A stretch of 64,000 bases of DNA from Sphingosinicella sp041621755 (GTDB taxonomy: Bacteria > Pseudomonadota > Alphaproteobacteria > Sphingomonadales > Sphingomonadaceae). Shown here one piece after another: positions 16,190 to 27,200 of this stretch. Below the pieces are notes generated by a model. The model was not told where the DNA came from, did no database searches, and saw only the letters and a program-made list of their open reading frames with translations. The stretch is taken from contig JBFKAE010000001.1 of the NCBI GenBank assembly GCA_041621755.1, forward strand, positions 11,180-75,179, given 5' to 3'. Each line of letters begins with the position of its first letter. Position 1 is the first letter of the stretch. Both the position numbers and the translations under genes were made by a program.

Positions 16190-17968
16190 ATGCCGAACGA
16201 CGTCGCCCGGCTGGCGCCGCCCAGTCCGGTGAACGACGACGAATTCAATGTCCGGCCGGGACGGGTCAGGGATCGAGGCAGCCGCACGGCCAAGTCCAAG
16301 TCGCTCGTCGCGCAAGTTCGGGCGCTCACCAACAAGGCCGGGCGCGTCGGCATCGCCAGCGGGAGCCTTCGCGGCACAGGCCGCAATGCCCGCGGCAGGA
16401 GCGCCGCCCTGCGCATGCGCGTCCACCATGGCCAACGCCGCGTTCTCGTAAAAGCGCGGGTGGTCCGGCACGCGGGCTCGCGCTTTTCGGCAGCACCGCT
16501 TTCCAAGCACATCGCCTATCTGGCGCGCGAAGGTGTCAGCCGGGACGGGAAGGACGCCGAGCTATTCGGCAGCGATGCCAGCGCAGTCGCCGGCGGCTCG
16601 TTCGCTGAGCGCTGCGCCGGAGACCGGCATCACTTCCGATTCATTGTCTCGCCCGAGGATGCCAGCGAGATGGCCGACGTTCGTGCCTTCACCGGCGAAC
16701 TCATGACCGACGTGGCGAAGGATCTCGGCACCCGGCTCGATTGGGTGGCGGTCGATCACTGGAACACCGACAACCCCCACATCCATATCCTGGTGAGGGG
16801 CAAGGCCGATGATGGTCGCGATCTGGTGATCGACAAGGACTACATCCGCGAAGGGATGCGCGGCCGCGCTGAGGAGCGCGTCACGATAGAGCTGGGGCCG
16901 CGCAGCGAACGCGAGATCGAACGGAGCCTGGCCCGCGAAATCGACGCTGACCGCTTTACCAGCCTCGACCGGCGGCTGCAGCGCATGGCCGATGAACTCG
17001 GCGGTGTGATCGACCTGCGACCCGATCCCCGACGCTCCCAATCGGCAATGGACCGCCACCTGATAGGGCGGGCGGGCAAGCTCGAGCGCCTCGGGCTGGC
17101 AACCAGCATCGCCCCGGCCTGCTGGACGCTGAAGTCGGATATTGAGCCAACGCTGCGCCAGCTCGCGTTGCGCGGCGACATCATCAAGACCATGCACCGG
17201 GCCATGACGGGGCTTGGCGTCGAAGCCGAGCCGGCACGGTTTGCGATGCACACCGCCGCAGCGGACGAACCGATCATCGGTCGCTTGGTCGAGCGCGGGC
17301 TGCAAGATGAACTCAGCGGTCAAGCCTATGCCGTCGTCGATGGCGCCGATGGACGCATTCATCACCTTCGATTTGCCGACCTCGAACAGACCGGCGACGC
17401 CGCGCCTGGTGCAATCGTCGAACTGCGTAGCTGGACCGACCGGCGCAGCCGGCAGGGGCAATCGCTTTGGGTCCAGTCCGATCTGGCTTTGGCCGAACAG
17501 GTGACCGCACACGGGAGCACCTGGCTCGACCGGCAACTGCTGTCGTCCGACCCATTACAGTTGGGCGGCGGGTTCGGGGATGCGATTGAACAGGGCAAGC
17601 GCGATCGGGCGGAGCATCTAGTCGGGCAAGGCCTTGCTACACGACACGGCGAGCGGATCATCATGGCCCGCAATGTGCTGACCACCCTGCGCGACCGGGA
17701 TCTGGCCACGGCCAGAGAGGCGATCGCTGCACGCACTGGCCTGCCGCATCGGCCGAGCGCCGATGGCGAAGCCGTGTCGGGCACTTACCGTCAGCGACTG
17801 CAACTCGCCTCGGGGCGGTTCGCGATGATCGACAATGGGATGGGCTTCGAGCTGGTTCCCTGGCGACCGCAGCTCGACAAGCACCTTGGCCAGCACGTCA
17901 CTGGCACGATTAAGGCGGGCGGCGGGATAGAGTGGGCCCTTGGCCGCTCGCGCGGGATTGGAATCTAG
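16190..17968 (+). CDS. Relaxase (DUF3363, VirD2/MobP-like)
   Basis: 592-residue relaxase/mobilization nuclease. The N-terminal half carries LSKHIAYLAREG (candidate catalytic Tyr), RHHFRFIVSPEDA, and the metal-binding motif DHWNTDNPHIHILVRGK that defines relaxase motif III. The DUF3363 C-terminal half follows, from about residue 240. It nicks oriT and pilots the strand to the TraG coupling protein. It stands alone after a 208-nt gap; two small minus-strand genes converge on its 3' end. Length and motif order are normal for these elements. Confidence 0.92.
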   Translation: MPNDVARLAPPSPVNDDEFNVRPGRVRDRGSRTAKSKSLVAQVRALTNKAGRVGIASGSLRGTGRNARGRSAALRMRVHHGQRRVLVKARVVRHAGSRFSAAPLSKHIAYLAREGVSRDGKDAELFGSDASAVAGGSFAERCAGDRHHFRFIVSPEDASEMADVRAFTGELMTDVAKDLGTRLDWVAVDHWNTDNPHIHILVRGKADDGRDLVIDKDYIREGMRGRAEERVTIELGPRSEREIERSLAREIDADRFTSLDRRLQRMADELGGVIDLRPDPRRSQSAMDRHLIGRAGKLERLGLATSIAPACWTLKSDIEPTLRQLALRGDIIKTMHRAMTGLGVEAEPARFAMHTAAADEPIIGRLVERGLQDELSGQAYAVVDGADGRIHHLRFADLEQTGDAAPGAIVELRSWTDRRSRQGQSLWVQSDLALAEQVTAHGSTWLDRQLLSSDPLQLGGGFGDAIEQGKRDRAEHLVGQGLATRHGERIIMARNVLTTLRDRDLATAREAIAARTGLPHRPSADGEAVSGTYRQRLQLASGRFAMIDNGMGFELVPWRPQLDKHLGQHVTGTIKAGGGIEWALGRSRGIGI

Positions 17969-17971
17969 GCG

Positions 17972-18265
17972 TCAGCCGTGCCGATCGATCTTGAGCGGCC
18001 AGTCAAAATCGCCCCGCCTGGCATTGCGCTGGGCAACCTGCTTCTCAAACATTTCGGCCGCACGTGTGATGCCATAATCATCGGCAAACAGCGGCACGCT
18101 CTGCGACATGGTTTCGGCAGCATCAGCTTCGCGGAACACATCGTATCGCCCAAGCTGGCGCAAAATGCTGACTTCGGCATCCTTGCTCTGCCCGCGCTTG
18201 CCGGTGACGGCGAGGCCCACTGCGATACAGCGGGCGAGTTCGGTATCGCTGATCCGGACCTTCAT
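17972..18265 (-). CDS. Conserved hypothetical protein (97 aa)
   Basis: Begins MKVRISDTELARCIAVGLAV and has KGKRG-type and Asp/Glu-rich amphipathic segments, ending FDWPLKIDRHG. It follows a 65-residue gene by 5 nt on the same strand and converges on the relaxase gene 3 nt away. The position between relaxase and traG is typical for small accessory genes of these elements. No domain recognised; the tidy packing supports it being real. Confidence 0.55.
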   Translation of the reverse strand: MKVRISDTELARCIAVGLAVTGKRGQSKDAEVSILRQLGRYDVFREADAAETMSQSVPLFADDYGITRAAEMFEKQVAQRNARRGDFDWPLKIDRHG

Positions 18266-18270
18266 GGACT

Positions 18271-18468
18271 TCAGATCAACACGAGCTGCAGTGTGCCGTC
18301 GCCGTTGAGGCAGGCATCGGCGCGCCGCGCGGCATCGACGGCATTGCGATAATGGACCGTGCCGAACCGCTCCGCCTCGACGAATGGCACTGGCGTCCAT
18401 TCTTCGCCTGGATAAACGCTCTCGTAGATCGCGCGCGCAACTTCGCGCAGCGCAACGTCGTGCCGCAT
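18271..18468 (-). CDS. Conserved hypothetical protein (65 aa)
   Basis: Begins MRHDVALREVARAIYESVYPGEEWTPVPFVEAERF and ends GDGTLQLVLI, with a compact alpha/beta look. First gene of a two-gene minus-strand unit diverging from traG. No family recognised. The ATG at 18468 is chosen over upstream in-frame codons that would extend into the traG promoter region. Confidence 0.5.
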   Translation of the reverse strand: MRHDVALREVARAIYESVYPGEEWTPVPFVEAERFGTVHYRNAVDAARRADACLNGDGTLQLVLI

Positions 18469-18682
18469 GACGGTAGTTCCTGTGCTGAAGCCGAATCGGC
18501 AAGACAGCAACAATATTCGTTCTATTTATGTTCTTCAAGCCGTAGCAGGTTCGAAAACCGCTGTGGCGACGATCCCGCCACCCCTTCCGATCATTCGCCA
18601 GCCTGCGAGCGGTAGCGCGCAAGGCTTGCAATACCGCATTTGCACCACCGACATGCCGCCGAAACGGGAAGGAGCAAGCTCA

Positions 18683-20668
18683 TTGTCCGCTGCGAAGATA
18701 CTCTGGGGCCAGGTGCTGGCCGTCTTCATCATCATCCTGGCGAGCATCTGGACGGCCACCCAGTGGACCGCATCGGCGCTTGCCTTTCAACCCGAACTGG
18801 GAGCGCCCTGGTTCTCGGCATTCGGACACCCAATCTATCGGCCATACGACTTGTTCTGGTGGTGGTTTTCCTACGATGCCTATGCCCCGCAGATTTTCGA
18901 GCACGGCGGGATGATCGCGGCCTCAGGCGGGTTCGTCGCGATCGTTGTCGCCATTGCCATGTCGGTCTGGCGCGGCCGTGAGACCCGCTTGTCCAACACC
19001 TATGGTTCGGCCCATTGGGCTACCCGCGCCGACATTACCAAGGCGGGCCTCTTCGCCGAGAAGGGCGTCGTGCTTGGCAAGTTCAACAACAGCTATCTGC
19101 GTCATGATGGTCCGGAGCATGTGCTGTGTTTTGCGCCGACGCGTTCGGGCAAGGGTGTAGGCCTGGTCATTCCGACCCTGCTCACCTGGTCCGGCTCGGC
19201 GATCGTCCACGACATCAAGGGCGAGAACTGGGGACTGACCGCGGGTTTTCGTTCAGGGTTCAGCCGCGTTCTGCGGTTCGATCCGACCAACCTCAAGTCT
19301 GCCGCCTACAACCCGCTGCTCGAAGTGCGCCGCGGCATGTGGGAAGTCCGCGATGTCCAGAATGTCGCCGACGTTCTGGTCGATCCCGAAGGAAGCCTCG
19401 AGAAACGCAATCACTGGGAAAAGACCAGCCATGCCCTTCTGGTCGGCGCGATCCTCCACGTCCTCTATGCAGAACCCGACAAGACGCTCGCCGGCGTCGC
19501 GGCCTTCCTTTCCGATCCGAGCAGGACCATCGAAACTACATTGAAGGCGATGATGACCACGCCGCACCTCGGCGAAGCCGGTCCGCACCCGGTCGTGGCC
19601 AGCGCCGCGCGCGAGCTGCTCAACAAGTCCGAGAACGAAAGGTCAGGCGTGCTCTCGACCGCTATGTCGTTCCTCGGCCTCTACCGCGATCCGGTGATCG
19701 CAGAGGTGACCCGGCGTTCCGAGTGGCGGATTGCCGATATCGTCAATGATAAGCGTCCAATAACGCTTTACCTCGTGGTGCCGCCTTCCGACATCAGCCG
19801 GACCAAGCCGCTGATCCGGCTGATCCTCAACCAGATAGGGCGGCGGCTGACCGAGGAGCTTGAAGCCGGCAAGGACCGGCACCGCCTGCTGTTGATGCTC
19901 GACGAATTTCCCGCCTTGGGGCGGCTCGATTTCTTCGAGAGCGCGTTGGCATTCATGGCGGGCTACGGGTTGAAAGCCTTCCTGATTGCCCAGTCACTCA
20001 ACCAGATCGAGCGCGCTTACGGCGCCAACAACTCGATCCTCGACAACTGCCACGTCCGCGTGGCCTTCGCGACAAATGATGAGCGCACCGCCAAACGCGT
20101 GTCGGAGTCTTTGGGTACCGCCACCGAACAGCGATCAATGAAGAACTATGCCGGTCACCGCCTCTCCCCTTGGCTGGGTCACTTGATGATATCACGGTCA
20201 GAAACCTCAAGGCCGCTGCTCACCCAAGGCGAGATCCTGCAACTTCCAGAGACTGACGAGATCGTGATGCTGTCCGGCGCGCCGCCGGTACGAGCGAAGA
20301 AGGCGCGCTACTACGCCGACCCGCGTCTGCAGGCACGTATCCAGAAACCGCCTCTGCTCGAAGCAGATCGGAAGTGCGGCCTACCTCCGGACGATTGGAG
20401 CATTTTGCCGATCGTGAAGCCGTTTCGACTGGCGAATTTCGGGGGGACGATTGATGAGGACGAAGCCAACGGCGGCATCCGCCGCGAACCTGAACTGCCG
20501 CTCCATGTTGAAATCGCGCCACCGCCTAAGCCGCAGGTCAACGAGTTTGACTTCGGTGGCGACAACGATGCCGACGACGATGCGGCGCGGTCGGAACGGC
20601 TTCGCTCCAGGATGGTCGCAAACTCCCGGCAGGCCGCGCTTGATCCCGGCGACGGGATCGAGCTGTGA
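18683..20668 (+). CDS. traG: TraG/VirD4 coupling protein
   Basis: Type IV coupling protein of about 660 residues. Two N-terminal membrane segments (LWGQVLAVFIIILASIW; ASGGFVAIVVAIAMSVW) precede the P-loop FAPTRSGKGVGLVIPT and the Walker B LLLMLDEFPALG; LIAQSLNQIERAYG and the NCHVRVAFATND region follow. It couples the relaxosome to the Trb channel. The TTG at 18683 is preferred because AAGGAG lies 8 nt upstream and the product then starts SAAKILWGQ as I recall for relatives; an in-frame ATG at 18653 is the alternative. The stop overlaps the copG start. Confidence 0.92.
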   Translation: MSAAKILWGQVLAVFIIILASIWTATQWTASALAFQPELGAPWFSAFGHPIYRPYDLFWWWFSYDAYAPQIFEHGGMIAASGGFVAIVVAIAMSVWRGRETRLSNTYGSAHWATRADITKAGLFAEKGVVLGKFNNSYLRHDGPEHVLCFAPTRSGKGVGLVIPTLLTWSGSAIVHDIKGENWGLTAGFRSGFSRVLRFDPTNLKSAAYNPLLEVRRGMWEVRDVQNVADVLVDPEGSLEKRNHWEKTSHALLVGAILHVLYAEPDKTLAGVAAFLSDPSRTIETTLKAMMTTPHLGEAGPHPVVASAARELLNKSENERSGVLSTAMSFLGLYRDPVIAEVTRRSEWRIADIVNDKRPITLYLVVPPSDISRTKPLIRLILNQIGRRLTEELEAGKDRHRLLLMLDEFPALGRLDFFESALAFMAGYGLKAFLIAQSLNQIERAYGANNSILDNCHVRVAFATNDERTAKRVSESLGTATEQRSMKNYAGHRLSPWLGHLMISRSETSRPLLTQGEILQLPETDEIVMLSGAPPVRAKKARYYADPRLQARIQKPPLLEADRKCGLPPDDWSILPIVKPFRLANFGGTIDEDEANGGIRREPELPLHVEIAPPPKPQVNEFDFGGDNDADDDAARSERLRSRMVANSRQAALDPGDGIEL

Positions 20669-21045
20669 AGTCGCGGCACACAATATGGCTTTCGCCCGCG
20701 GTCGCTGAGCAGTTGGCGGAACTGGCGTTACGCAGGCGAGTGTCGCGGGCTGAGATCGTCGAAGCTGCCCTGATCTCGTTCCTGTCGCCAGACGGATCGG
20801 AACGGATGGAGGCTGCGTTCAGCAGGCGCATCGACCGCGTGCTGCGGAAGATCGAGGAGTTGGATCACAACGTCGAGGTTGGGAACGAGGCTCTGGCACT
20901 GTTTGTGCGCTTCTGGCTGACTGCGACGCCCCAACTGCCTGACGCTGTTGCTTCTGCCGCACAGGCCAAGGGCAAAGAGCGATACGACGGCTTTGTTCAA
21001 GCCTTAGCCCGGCGTCTTAGTGGCAGCGAACGGATTGTTAGCTGA
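20665..21045 (+). CDS. CopG-like ribbon-helix-helix protein
   Basis: 126-residue protein starting with GTG inside the traG stop codon. The N-terminal RHTIWLSPAVAEQLAELALRRRVSRAEIVEAAL is a ribbon-helix-helix pattern, and the C-terminal half is helical (MEAAFSRRIDRVLRKIEELDHNVE, ALFVRFWLTATP). In this backbone it normally sits directly between traG and trbB; here 23.8 kb separates it from trbB. Likely a transfer regulator. Confidence 0.8.
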   Translation: MKSRHTIWLSPAVAEQLAELALRRRVSRAEIVEAALISFLSPDGSERMEAAFSRRIDRVLRKIEELDHNVEVGNEALALFVRFWLTATPQLPDAVASAAQAKGKERYDGFVQALARRLSGSERIVS

Positions 21046-21254
21046 CGATGACATAGAGCTTTTTGCGAGGGGATCGACTGGCAGCCGAGATTCGTTCACG
21101 ACTGGCGCTTTGCCGAAACCGGAGAGCGCTTCACACCTACCTTGTTTGATCAATATTTGGTGCCCCGCCGAGTCGCCCCCATTGGCTTTGACCTAGACTA
21201 AATGTAGTCGTCGGATGAATGGCGCGCGCTGGCAAATCAGTGCACGGGGGTGGA

Positions 21255-24200
21255 ATGTTTAACGAACTTGGGAACCTACATCGAGCCTTAAGCGCCTACA
21301 TCGAGGCGACGTACCATATCTCGAATCCTAGTCTTGTTGATCTGCGCCGCTCGATACTCGATCTTCCTGGCACCATCTCACAGCGGGCCTATCTTGAAAG
21401 CACACCCATCTATCAGGGCGACAAGAAGTTCGCCGATCTCGCGATACCTCAGGTAGCTCGCGACTTCTTGGCGCATCTCGGCACCAAAGCGGGCGGTCGA
21501 CTCGTTTTCGATCCTCCCTATCCGCATCAGGCAGAGGCACTCGAAATTATCGCCGACCCGACTGGCCGCTGTTTGCTGGCCACGACCGGCACAGGTTCAG
21601 GCAAAACCGAAACATTCCTTCTTCCAATCCTGATGAAGCTCGCGAACGAGGCGGCCACACGACCCGAGCAGTTTACGGAGCGCGCCGTACGTTCTATCAT
21701 CCTGTATCCGATGAACGCGCTAGTAAACGACCAGTTAGGTCGCCTCCGACGCCTATTCGGCGCGCCATCGGTTCGAAATTGGTTCACTGAACAGGCCGGG
21801 CGTCCTGCCAAGTTCGCCCGCTACACGGGCCGGTCGCTCTATCCCGGCCAGCGGACCGAGGACCGTAATAAACGGCGGTTGAAGAGCCTGAATTTCTATC
21901 GAGACCTCGAGCGCGACGCACAGACCGACGAAGCTGTCGCTGCTCAGATTGACCAATTGCGATCTTTGGGCCGCTGGCCCGCCAAGCCGGCCGATGCCGA
22001 TGGCGAGAACGGCATGACCAAATGGCTAGGTAGTGGGCGGCGTTGGATTGGACCGAATCAAAAGTTTCAACGTGCTATTGAGCGGCCCGAGGATCCCGAG
22101 TTGCTGCTGCGCCATGAGGTGCAAGACCAGCCACCCGACCTGTTGATCACCAACTACTCGATGCTTGAATATATGCTGCTGCGGCCGATCGAGCGGTCGA
22201 TATTCGAGCGGACGCGGGCATTCTTCGCGGCTAATCCAGACGAGCGGCTTCTGTTCGTGCTTGACGAAGCGCACCTCTACCGCGGCGCTAGTGGCACCGA
22301 GGTAGCGCTGCTGATCCGTCGCCTGCGCAATCGCCTCGGTCTCACGCCAGATCGGATGCAGGTCATCGCAACAAGCGCATCCTTTTCGGATGGCGAGGCG
22401 GCTAAGACATTCATTGGCGGACTCGTCGGTCGCGATGAGGACATGATCGAAGTGCTGCGCGGGAAGAAACATGCGCGCCTGCCATCCGCCAGTGGTGACG
22501 CTCCACTCGCGACTGCGCTTGCTTCCTGCCGAACCGAACAATTGAAGGATGTCGATCCCGCCCAGCGCATTGCGGCCCTGGCGCCGCTGCTTACCTTCCG
22601 GCGTGACGCGCTTTCCGCAAATCGGTTGGTGGTGGCATCGTCGACACCGAAAACGGTTGAAGTCACTTTGGTCGGGGTCGATGCTTCACTCGAACCCGTA
22701 AGCGAGACCCTGTATATCGACCCGCACGGCTCCGCGCAGACCTCTAATAGTTATCTCGCGCTGACAGAATTTTCCGGCGCCGACGGTATCCGGGTCGGGC
22801 GATCGGCAGATCGCCCCGATATCAGCATCGCCGATGGACAGACGCTGATAATCCGCGACGGATTGCAACGGGCTATCCATGCCGCTCTGGAGCGGCTCCC
22901 CGTCATCGGGCGCCTGGTAAATCTCACTGGTGGCGCCACGACGTCCAGCGACCCAGCGACCAAAGAACTCCAGGCGCCGATCGCGTTGGATGCCATGGGC
23001 AGCCTGCTGTTCGATGGCGAAATGTCCGCTGCGGTGCGCTCGGCGGCGACCGATGCGCTGCTCGAACTCGCATCATACGCCAAGGCCGAGCCCGAAGGGC
23101 CGCCGCTGCTCGCCGCGCGCGTCCATGCCCTTTTCCGCGGCCTGCCAGGCTTGTGGGGCTGCGCCGATGAGAAATGCGCGGTTGTTCCCAGCGGCATTGC
23201 GCCCGGCCCAACAGGGATGCTGTACGCGCAATCCACGCGTGAATGTGGCTGTCGCGCGCGCGTGTTCGAAATCCATACCTGTCGCGACTGCGGCGTCGCC
23301 TATTTCAATGCCTTCGCGCTGAACCCGAGCCAGCCTGATTTTCTGTGGGCTGAGGATATCGGCGATATCGACGATCTGGATGGTGTGGTCCGTCCGGTCC
23401 AGATTCTGCTCGAAGACCCCGGATTCGACGCCGACAAATATTGCACCAGCAGCTTTCTCGATCCGCTCACCGGTCGCGTCGGGTCGAAATCGCCCGATGC
23501 GCGCGAAATCTGGCTCCCGCGCCCCAGCAAGGACGTCGAGCCGGGTCATTTCGAGAAATGCCCCCACTGCGAGGCCAATGGCTCGCAAATCATGGATCAT
23601 CAGACCAAGGGGGATGAGCCATTTCAGGAACTGATCAGCGTCCAGTTGCTCGACCAGCCCGCGCGGGTTGAAGCGACCTCTCCGCTCAAAGGTCGTAAGT
23701 CGCTGATCTTCTCCGACGGTCGGCAGGCGGCATCGCGGCTCTCGGGCAAGCTCAAGAACTTCTCGCTTCAGGATAGCATTCGCCCGCTGCTTCTGGCAGG
23801 ACTGCGCATGCTGGAAGAGCGGTTCGGCCAGCCGGTGCCGCTCGGCTACGCCTACCCGGCCATCCTTTATGCGTGCGCCAAGTTTGACGTAAACTTCCGC
23901 CTGCCAGGGGCCGAACATGAGGAGTTCGCCCGCGACCTCCGCAAGGTGCGCGGCTTTATCCGCGACGAGGGCGATTACGCCGAATTTCGTGATCTCGCCG
24001 ACACACTGAACAAGACCCATGTGAAATCGGTCCGGGCGCCGCTGGCGCGCGTTCTCGCCAATCGGCACACAGGCTTGCTGCCGCTGGCGCTGGGTGCCCC
24101 CGAGGCGATGCTGACCGAAAATCAGAAGCGTCGAATGGCCGCACTCCCCCCCCCGCCCGTCGGATCAGGGACCGACGATGAGAAGCGCCAGGCGCTGCTC

Positions 24201-27200
24201 GACCTCTGGCTGAGCCAGTCGCTCGCCGCTGGCTCCGTTCTGGTCGAGGGCACGCCGAGCGAATGGATCGACTCCACCGACGGTCCCGCTCTCAAACGCA
24301 GCAGCGGTCGCCATACGTCATTGCTGGAGAAATTGCTCACGGGCCGATGGCACCGAGCGCAATTCGGCGCGAACGCCAAGCCCGATGCGAGTTGGATAGA
24401 TTTCCTGACGACCACCTTCGCGCAGAACCACAATGCCAAGGGCTTCTTTATCAACGCTGCAAAGGTGCGGCTGCGACCCGAAAGCGAAGTCGAATGGCGC
24501 CGGTGCGGACACTGCACACTCGCGCAGCCCGCCAATCTGCTGATGGGCGTGACGTGCGTCAAATGCGGGAAGGATACCGATCCGCTCAACCCGAGACAGG
24601 ACACGGTCTTCCGCACCCGCAAATATCTCTACCGCAAGCTGGTCGAGCGGCTCGAAGCCGAGGGCGATCAAGGCTATGTGCCCTATCCATTCGTCGCGGA
24701 GGAACATACCGCGCAGCTCAACGATGCGGGTCAGGATCAGGCCTTCTCGCGCGCCGAATGGTATGAACTGCGCTTCCAGGATCTCGATGTGCCCGGCCCG
24801 CGCGGCGAGCGGGCCGGTGCGGTCGACGTGCTCAGTTGCACGACCACGATGGAGGTCGGCATCGACATCGGCAGCCTCACGGCGGTCGCGCTGCGCAACG
24901 TGCCACCAGGTCGCGCCAACTATCAACAACGCGCGGGTCGCGCCGGTCGCCGGGGCTCATCTCTTTCCACCGTGCTGACATTCGCCGGATCTGACAGTCA
25001 TGATCAGCGCTTCTTCGCCGATCCTCAGACAATGGTGGGTGGACCGGTTCCCGATCCCGTGCTCAACCTCGACAATCATGAGATCGTCCAGCGCCACGCG
25101 TTCGCGCTGATTCTATCCCTGTTTCAGCAAGAGCGGATTGAAACGCCGCCTACCGATGGCGACGCGCAGGCATCCAATATCTTCGAGTCGCTCGGCAAGC
25201 TGGCAGAGTTCCGCGATCCCGACCCCAAGGGCTTTACGTTCGCCGGCCTCAAGGTCTGGCTCGCCTCTAATACCGCTTTGATCGACGCCGCCTTGCGCGA
25301 CGTGATCCCACCGGCCGCGATCGAAGGCGATCCCGACGCTTTCTTCGCAAGCGTGCCCCAAAAGCTGCTTGCCTCGCTTGAAACTGTCGGTGCCGGCACC
25401 GGCGAAGTGGAACTCGTGGCGGCCGACCCCGTGATCACCGCCGAGGAAGGGCCGACGTTCGACTTTGGCATCGAGGATTATGGTGGCGACGCCGATATGT
25501 TCGATACCCCGGCTGACGATACTCCTGCCCAAGAGGCGCATGACACTGGCGAAGTCAATCCGGAAGCGCCGCTCAAGCCGCAGAACCTGCTTGATCGGCT
25601 GTTCACCAAGGCAGTGCTGCCACGCTACGCTTTCCCTACCGACGTTGTGTCATTCACCGTGTTCGATCCGTCGAGCACCGCCTATCGCGCCGAGATCGCT
25701 TATTCGCCGCAGGCGGGCCTGACGCAGGCGCTCAGCCAATATGCGCCGGGCCGCGAAGTGTGGGTCGATGGCCGCAAATTTCGGTCGATGGCAATCTACT
25801 CCAGTTTCCAGAAGGACCGGATCAATGCCTATCGCGCCCAGCGGCTCTATTATGAGTGCGGGAAGTGCGGCTACGCCAAGCTCGAGGACATCGACGATAC
25901 GCATCGGCGCGGCGACACCGAGGACTGCCCGGCCTGCAAGAAGAAAGCAGGCATGGGTCCAGCTGAGCGCTGGGTGGTTCCGGTCGGTTTCGCGCATCCG
26001 CATGATGAGGCGTTCGAATTGGCCGGCGATGAAAATCCGCTGCCCACCCGACCGACGCGGGCGAAGCTCAGCGCGCCGCAGTTCGAGCAGCAGCATGAAC
26101 TCGGGAAGCTCGACCGAGCCGATGGCAGCGGCTTCGCCGCCTGGGCGTCCAAGCAGACACTGATGGTGACAAACCTTGGCGTGCGTAAGCCCGGTGCCGC
26201 CGAGACCGGCTTCCTCTATTGTCCGGCCTGTGGTCGTACCGAGCCTACGGGCTGGTCGGAAGGCAAACTTGCGAGCAGCAAGCCGCATCCACGGCCATAT
26301 CCGGATCATCGCAAGCAACCCGAGTTTTGCGATGGGCGCGGTCGCGCCCTGGTGCTCGGTCACGAGTTCCTGACCGATATTGCGCTGTTTTCGTTCAAGC
26401 TGGCGCCCGAACTCCATGTCCCAGCCGGCTCAACCGCGGGGCGCATCGTGCTCACCACAATCGCCGAGGCGCTGAGCATTGCCGCCGCTGGCTTGCTTGA
26501 CGTTGATGCCGCCGACATTGGGGGTGGTCACCGGGCGGCCCTCAATGAAGGTGGCGCACGCGGCAGCGAGGTGGAGGTGTTTCTCTACGACACGGCGCCG
26601 GGCGGCGCCGGGTTCGTCCGTGCAGCTGCGCGCGATCCTGCCGCCCTCCTCAAGCTCGCGCTTGACCTGCTGGAGGGCTGCAACTGCTCATCCTCCTGTT
26701 ACAAGTGTCTGCGCTCGCACAAAAACCGCTGGGATCATGCCGATCTCGATCGTTATCTCGGCGCGACGTTCCTGCGGCACGTCCTGTATGGCGAGCGGCC
26801 GTGGGTGCCGACCGCGGTCGAAGATCGCCTGCTTGACCTGCTCGCGACCGATCTCAAGGACAAGGGCGAGACGGTCGAGCGACCCCAGCCTGGCGAACTG
26901 CGTCTGCCCAATTATGGCAATCGCAGCCTCATCATCAGCCATCCACTGATCCGCGAAAAGCCCGGATCGGAGCGGGCGCATGCTCGCGGTCTCAGCGCGT
27001 CAGACCGCTACCTTGACCAGCTATTGGTCGACCGCGCCTTGCCGGCGGCCATCATCCAGGCGCTTGATGCGTCGTCAACGTCGATCGACGACGTTCCGCC
27101 GTTCGAGTGGAGCGAGACCGGCGTGCCAGTTTATCGGTCGCTTGCCTCGCTCGCCGGCACCGGGGCGGACCTGCCCGTCACAGCTGAATTCGCCGATATC

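Noticed and set aside
23073..24068. Minus-strand open frame of 331 codons inside the DUF1998 helicase gene
   Set aside because: Opposite a well-supported coding region; no domain features of its own.
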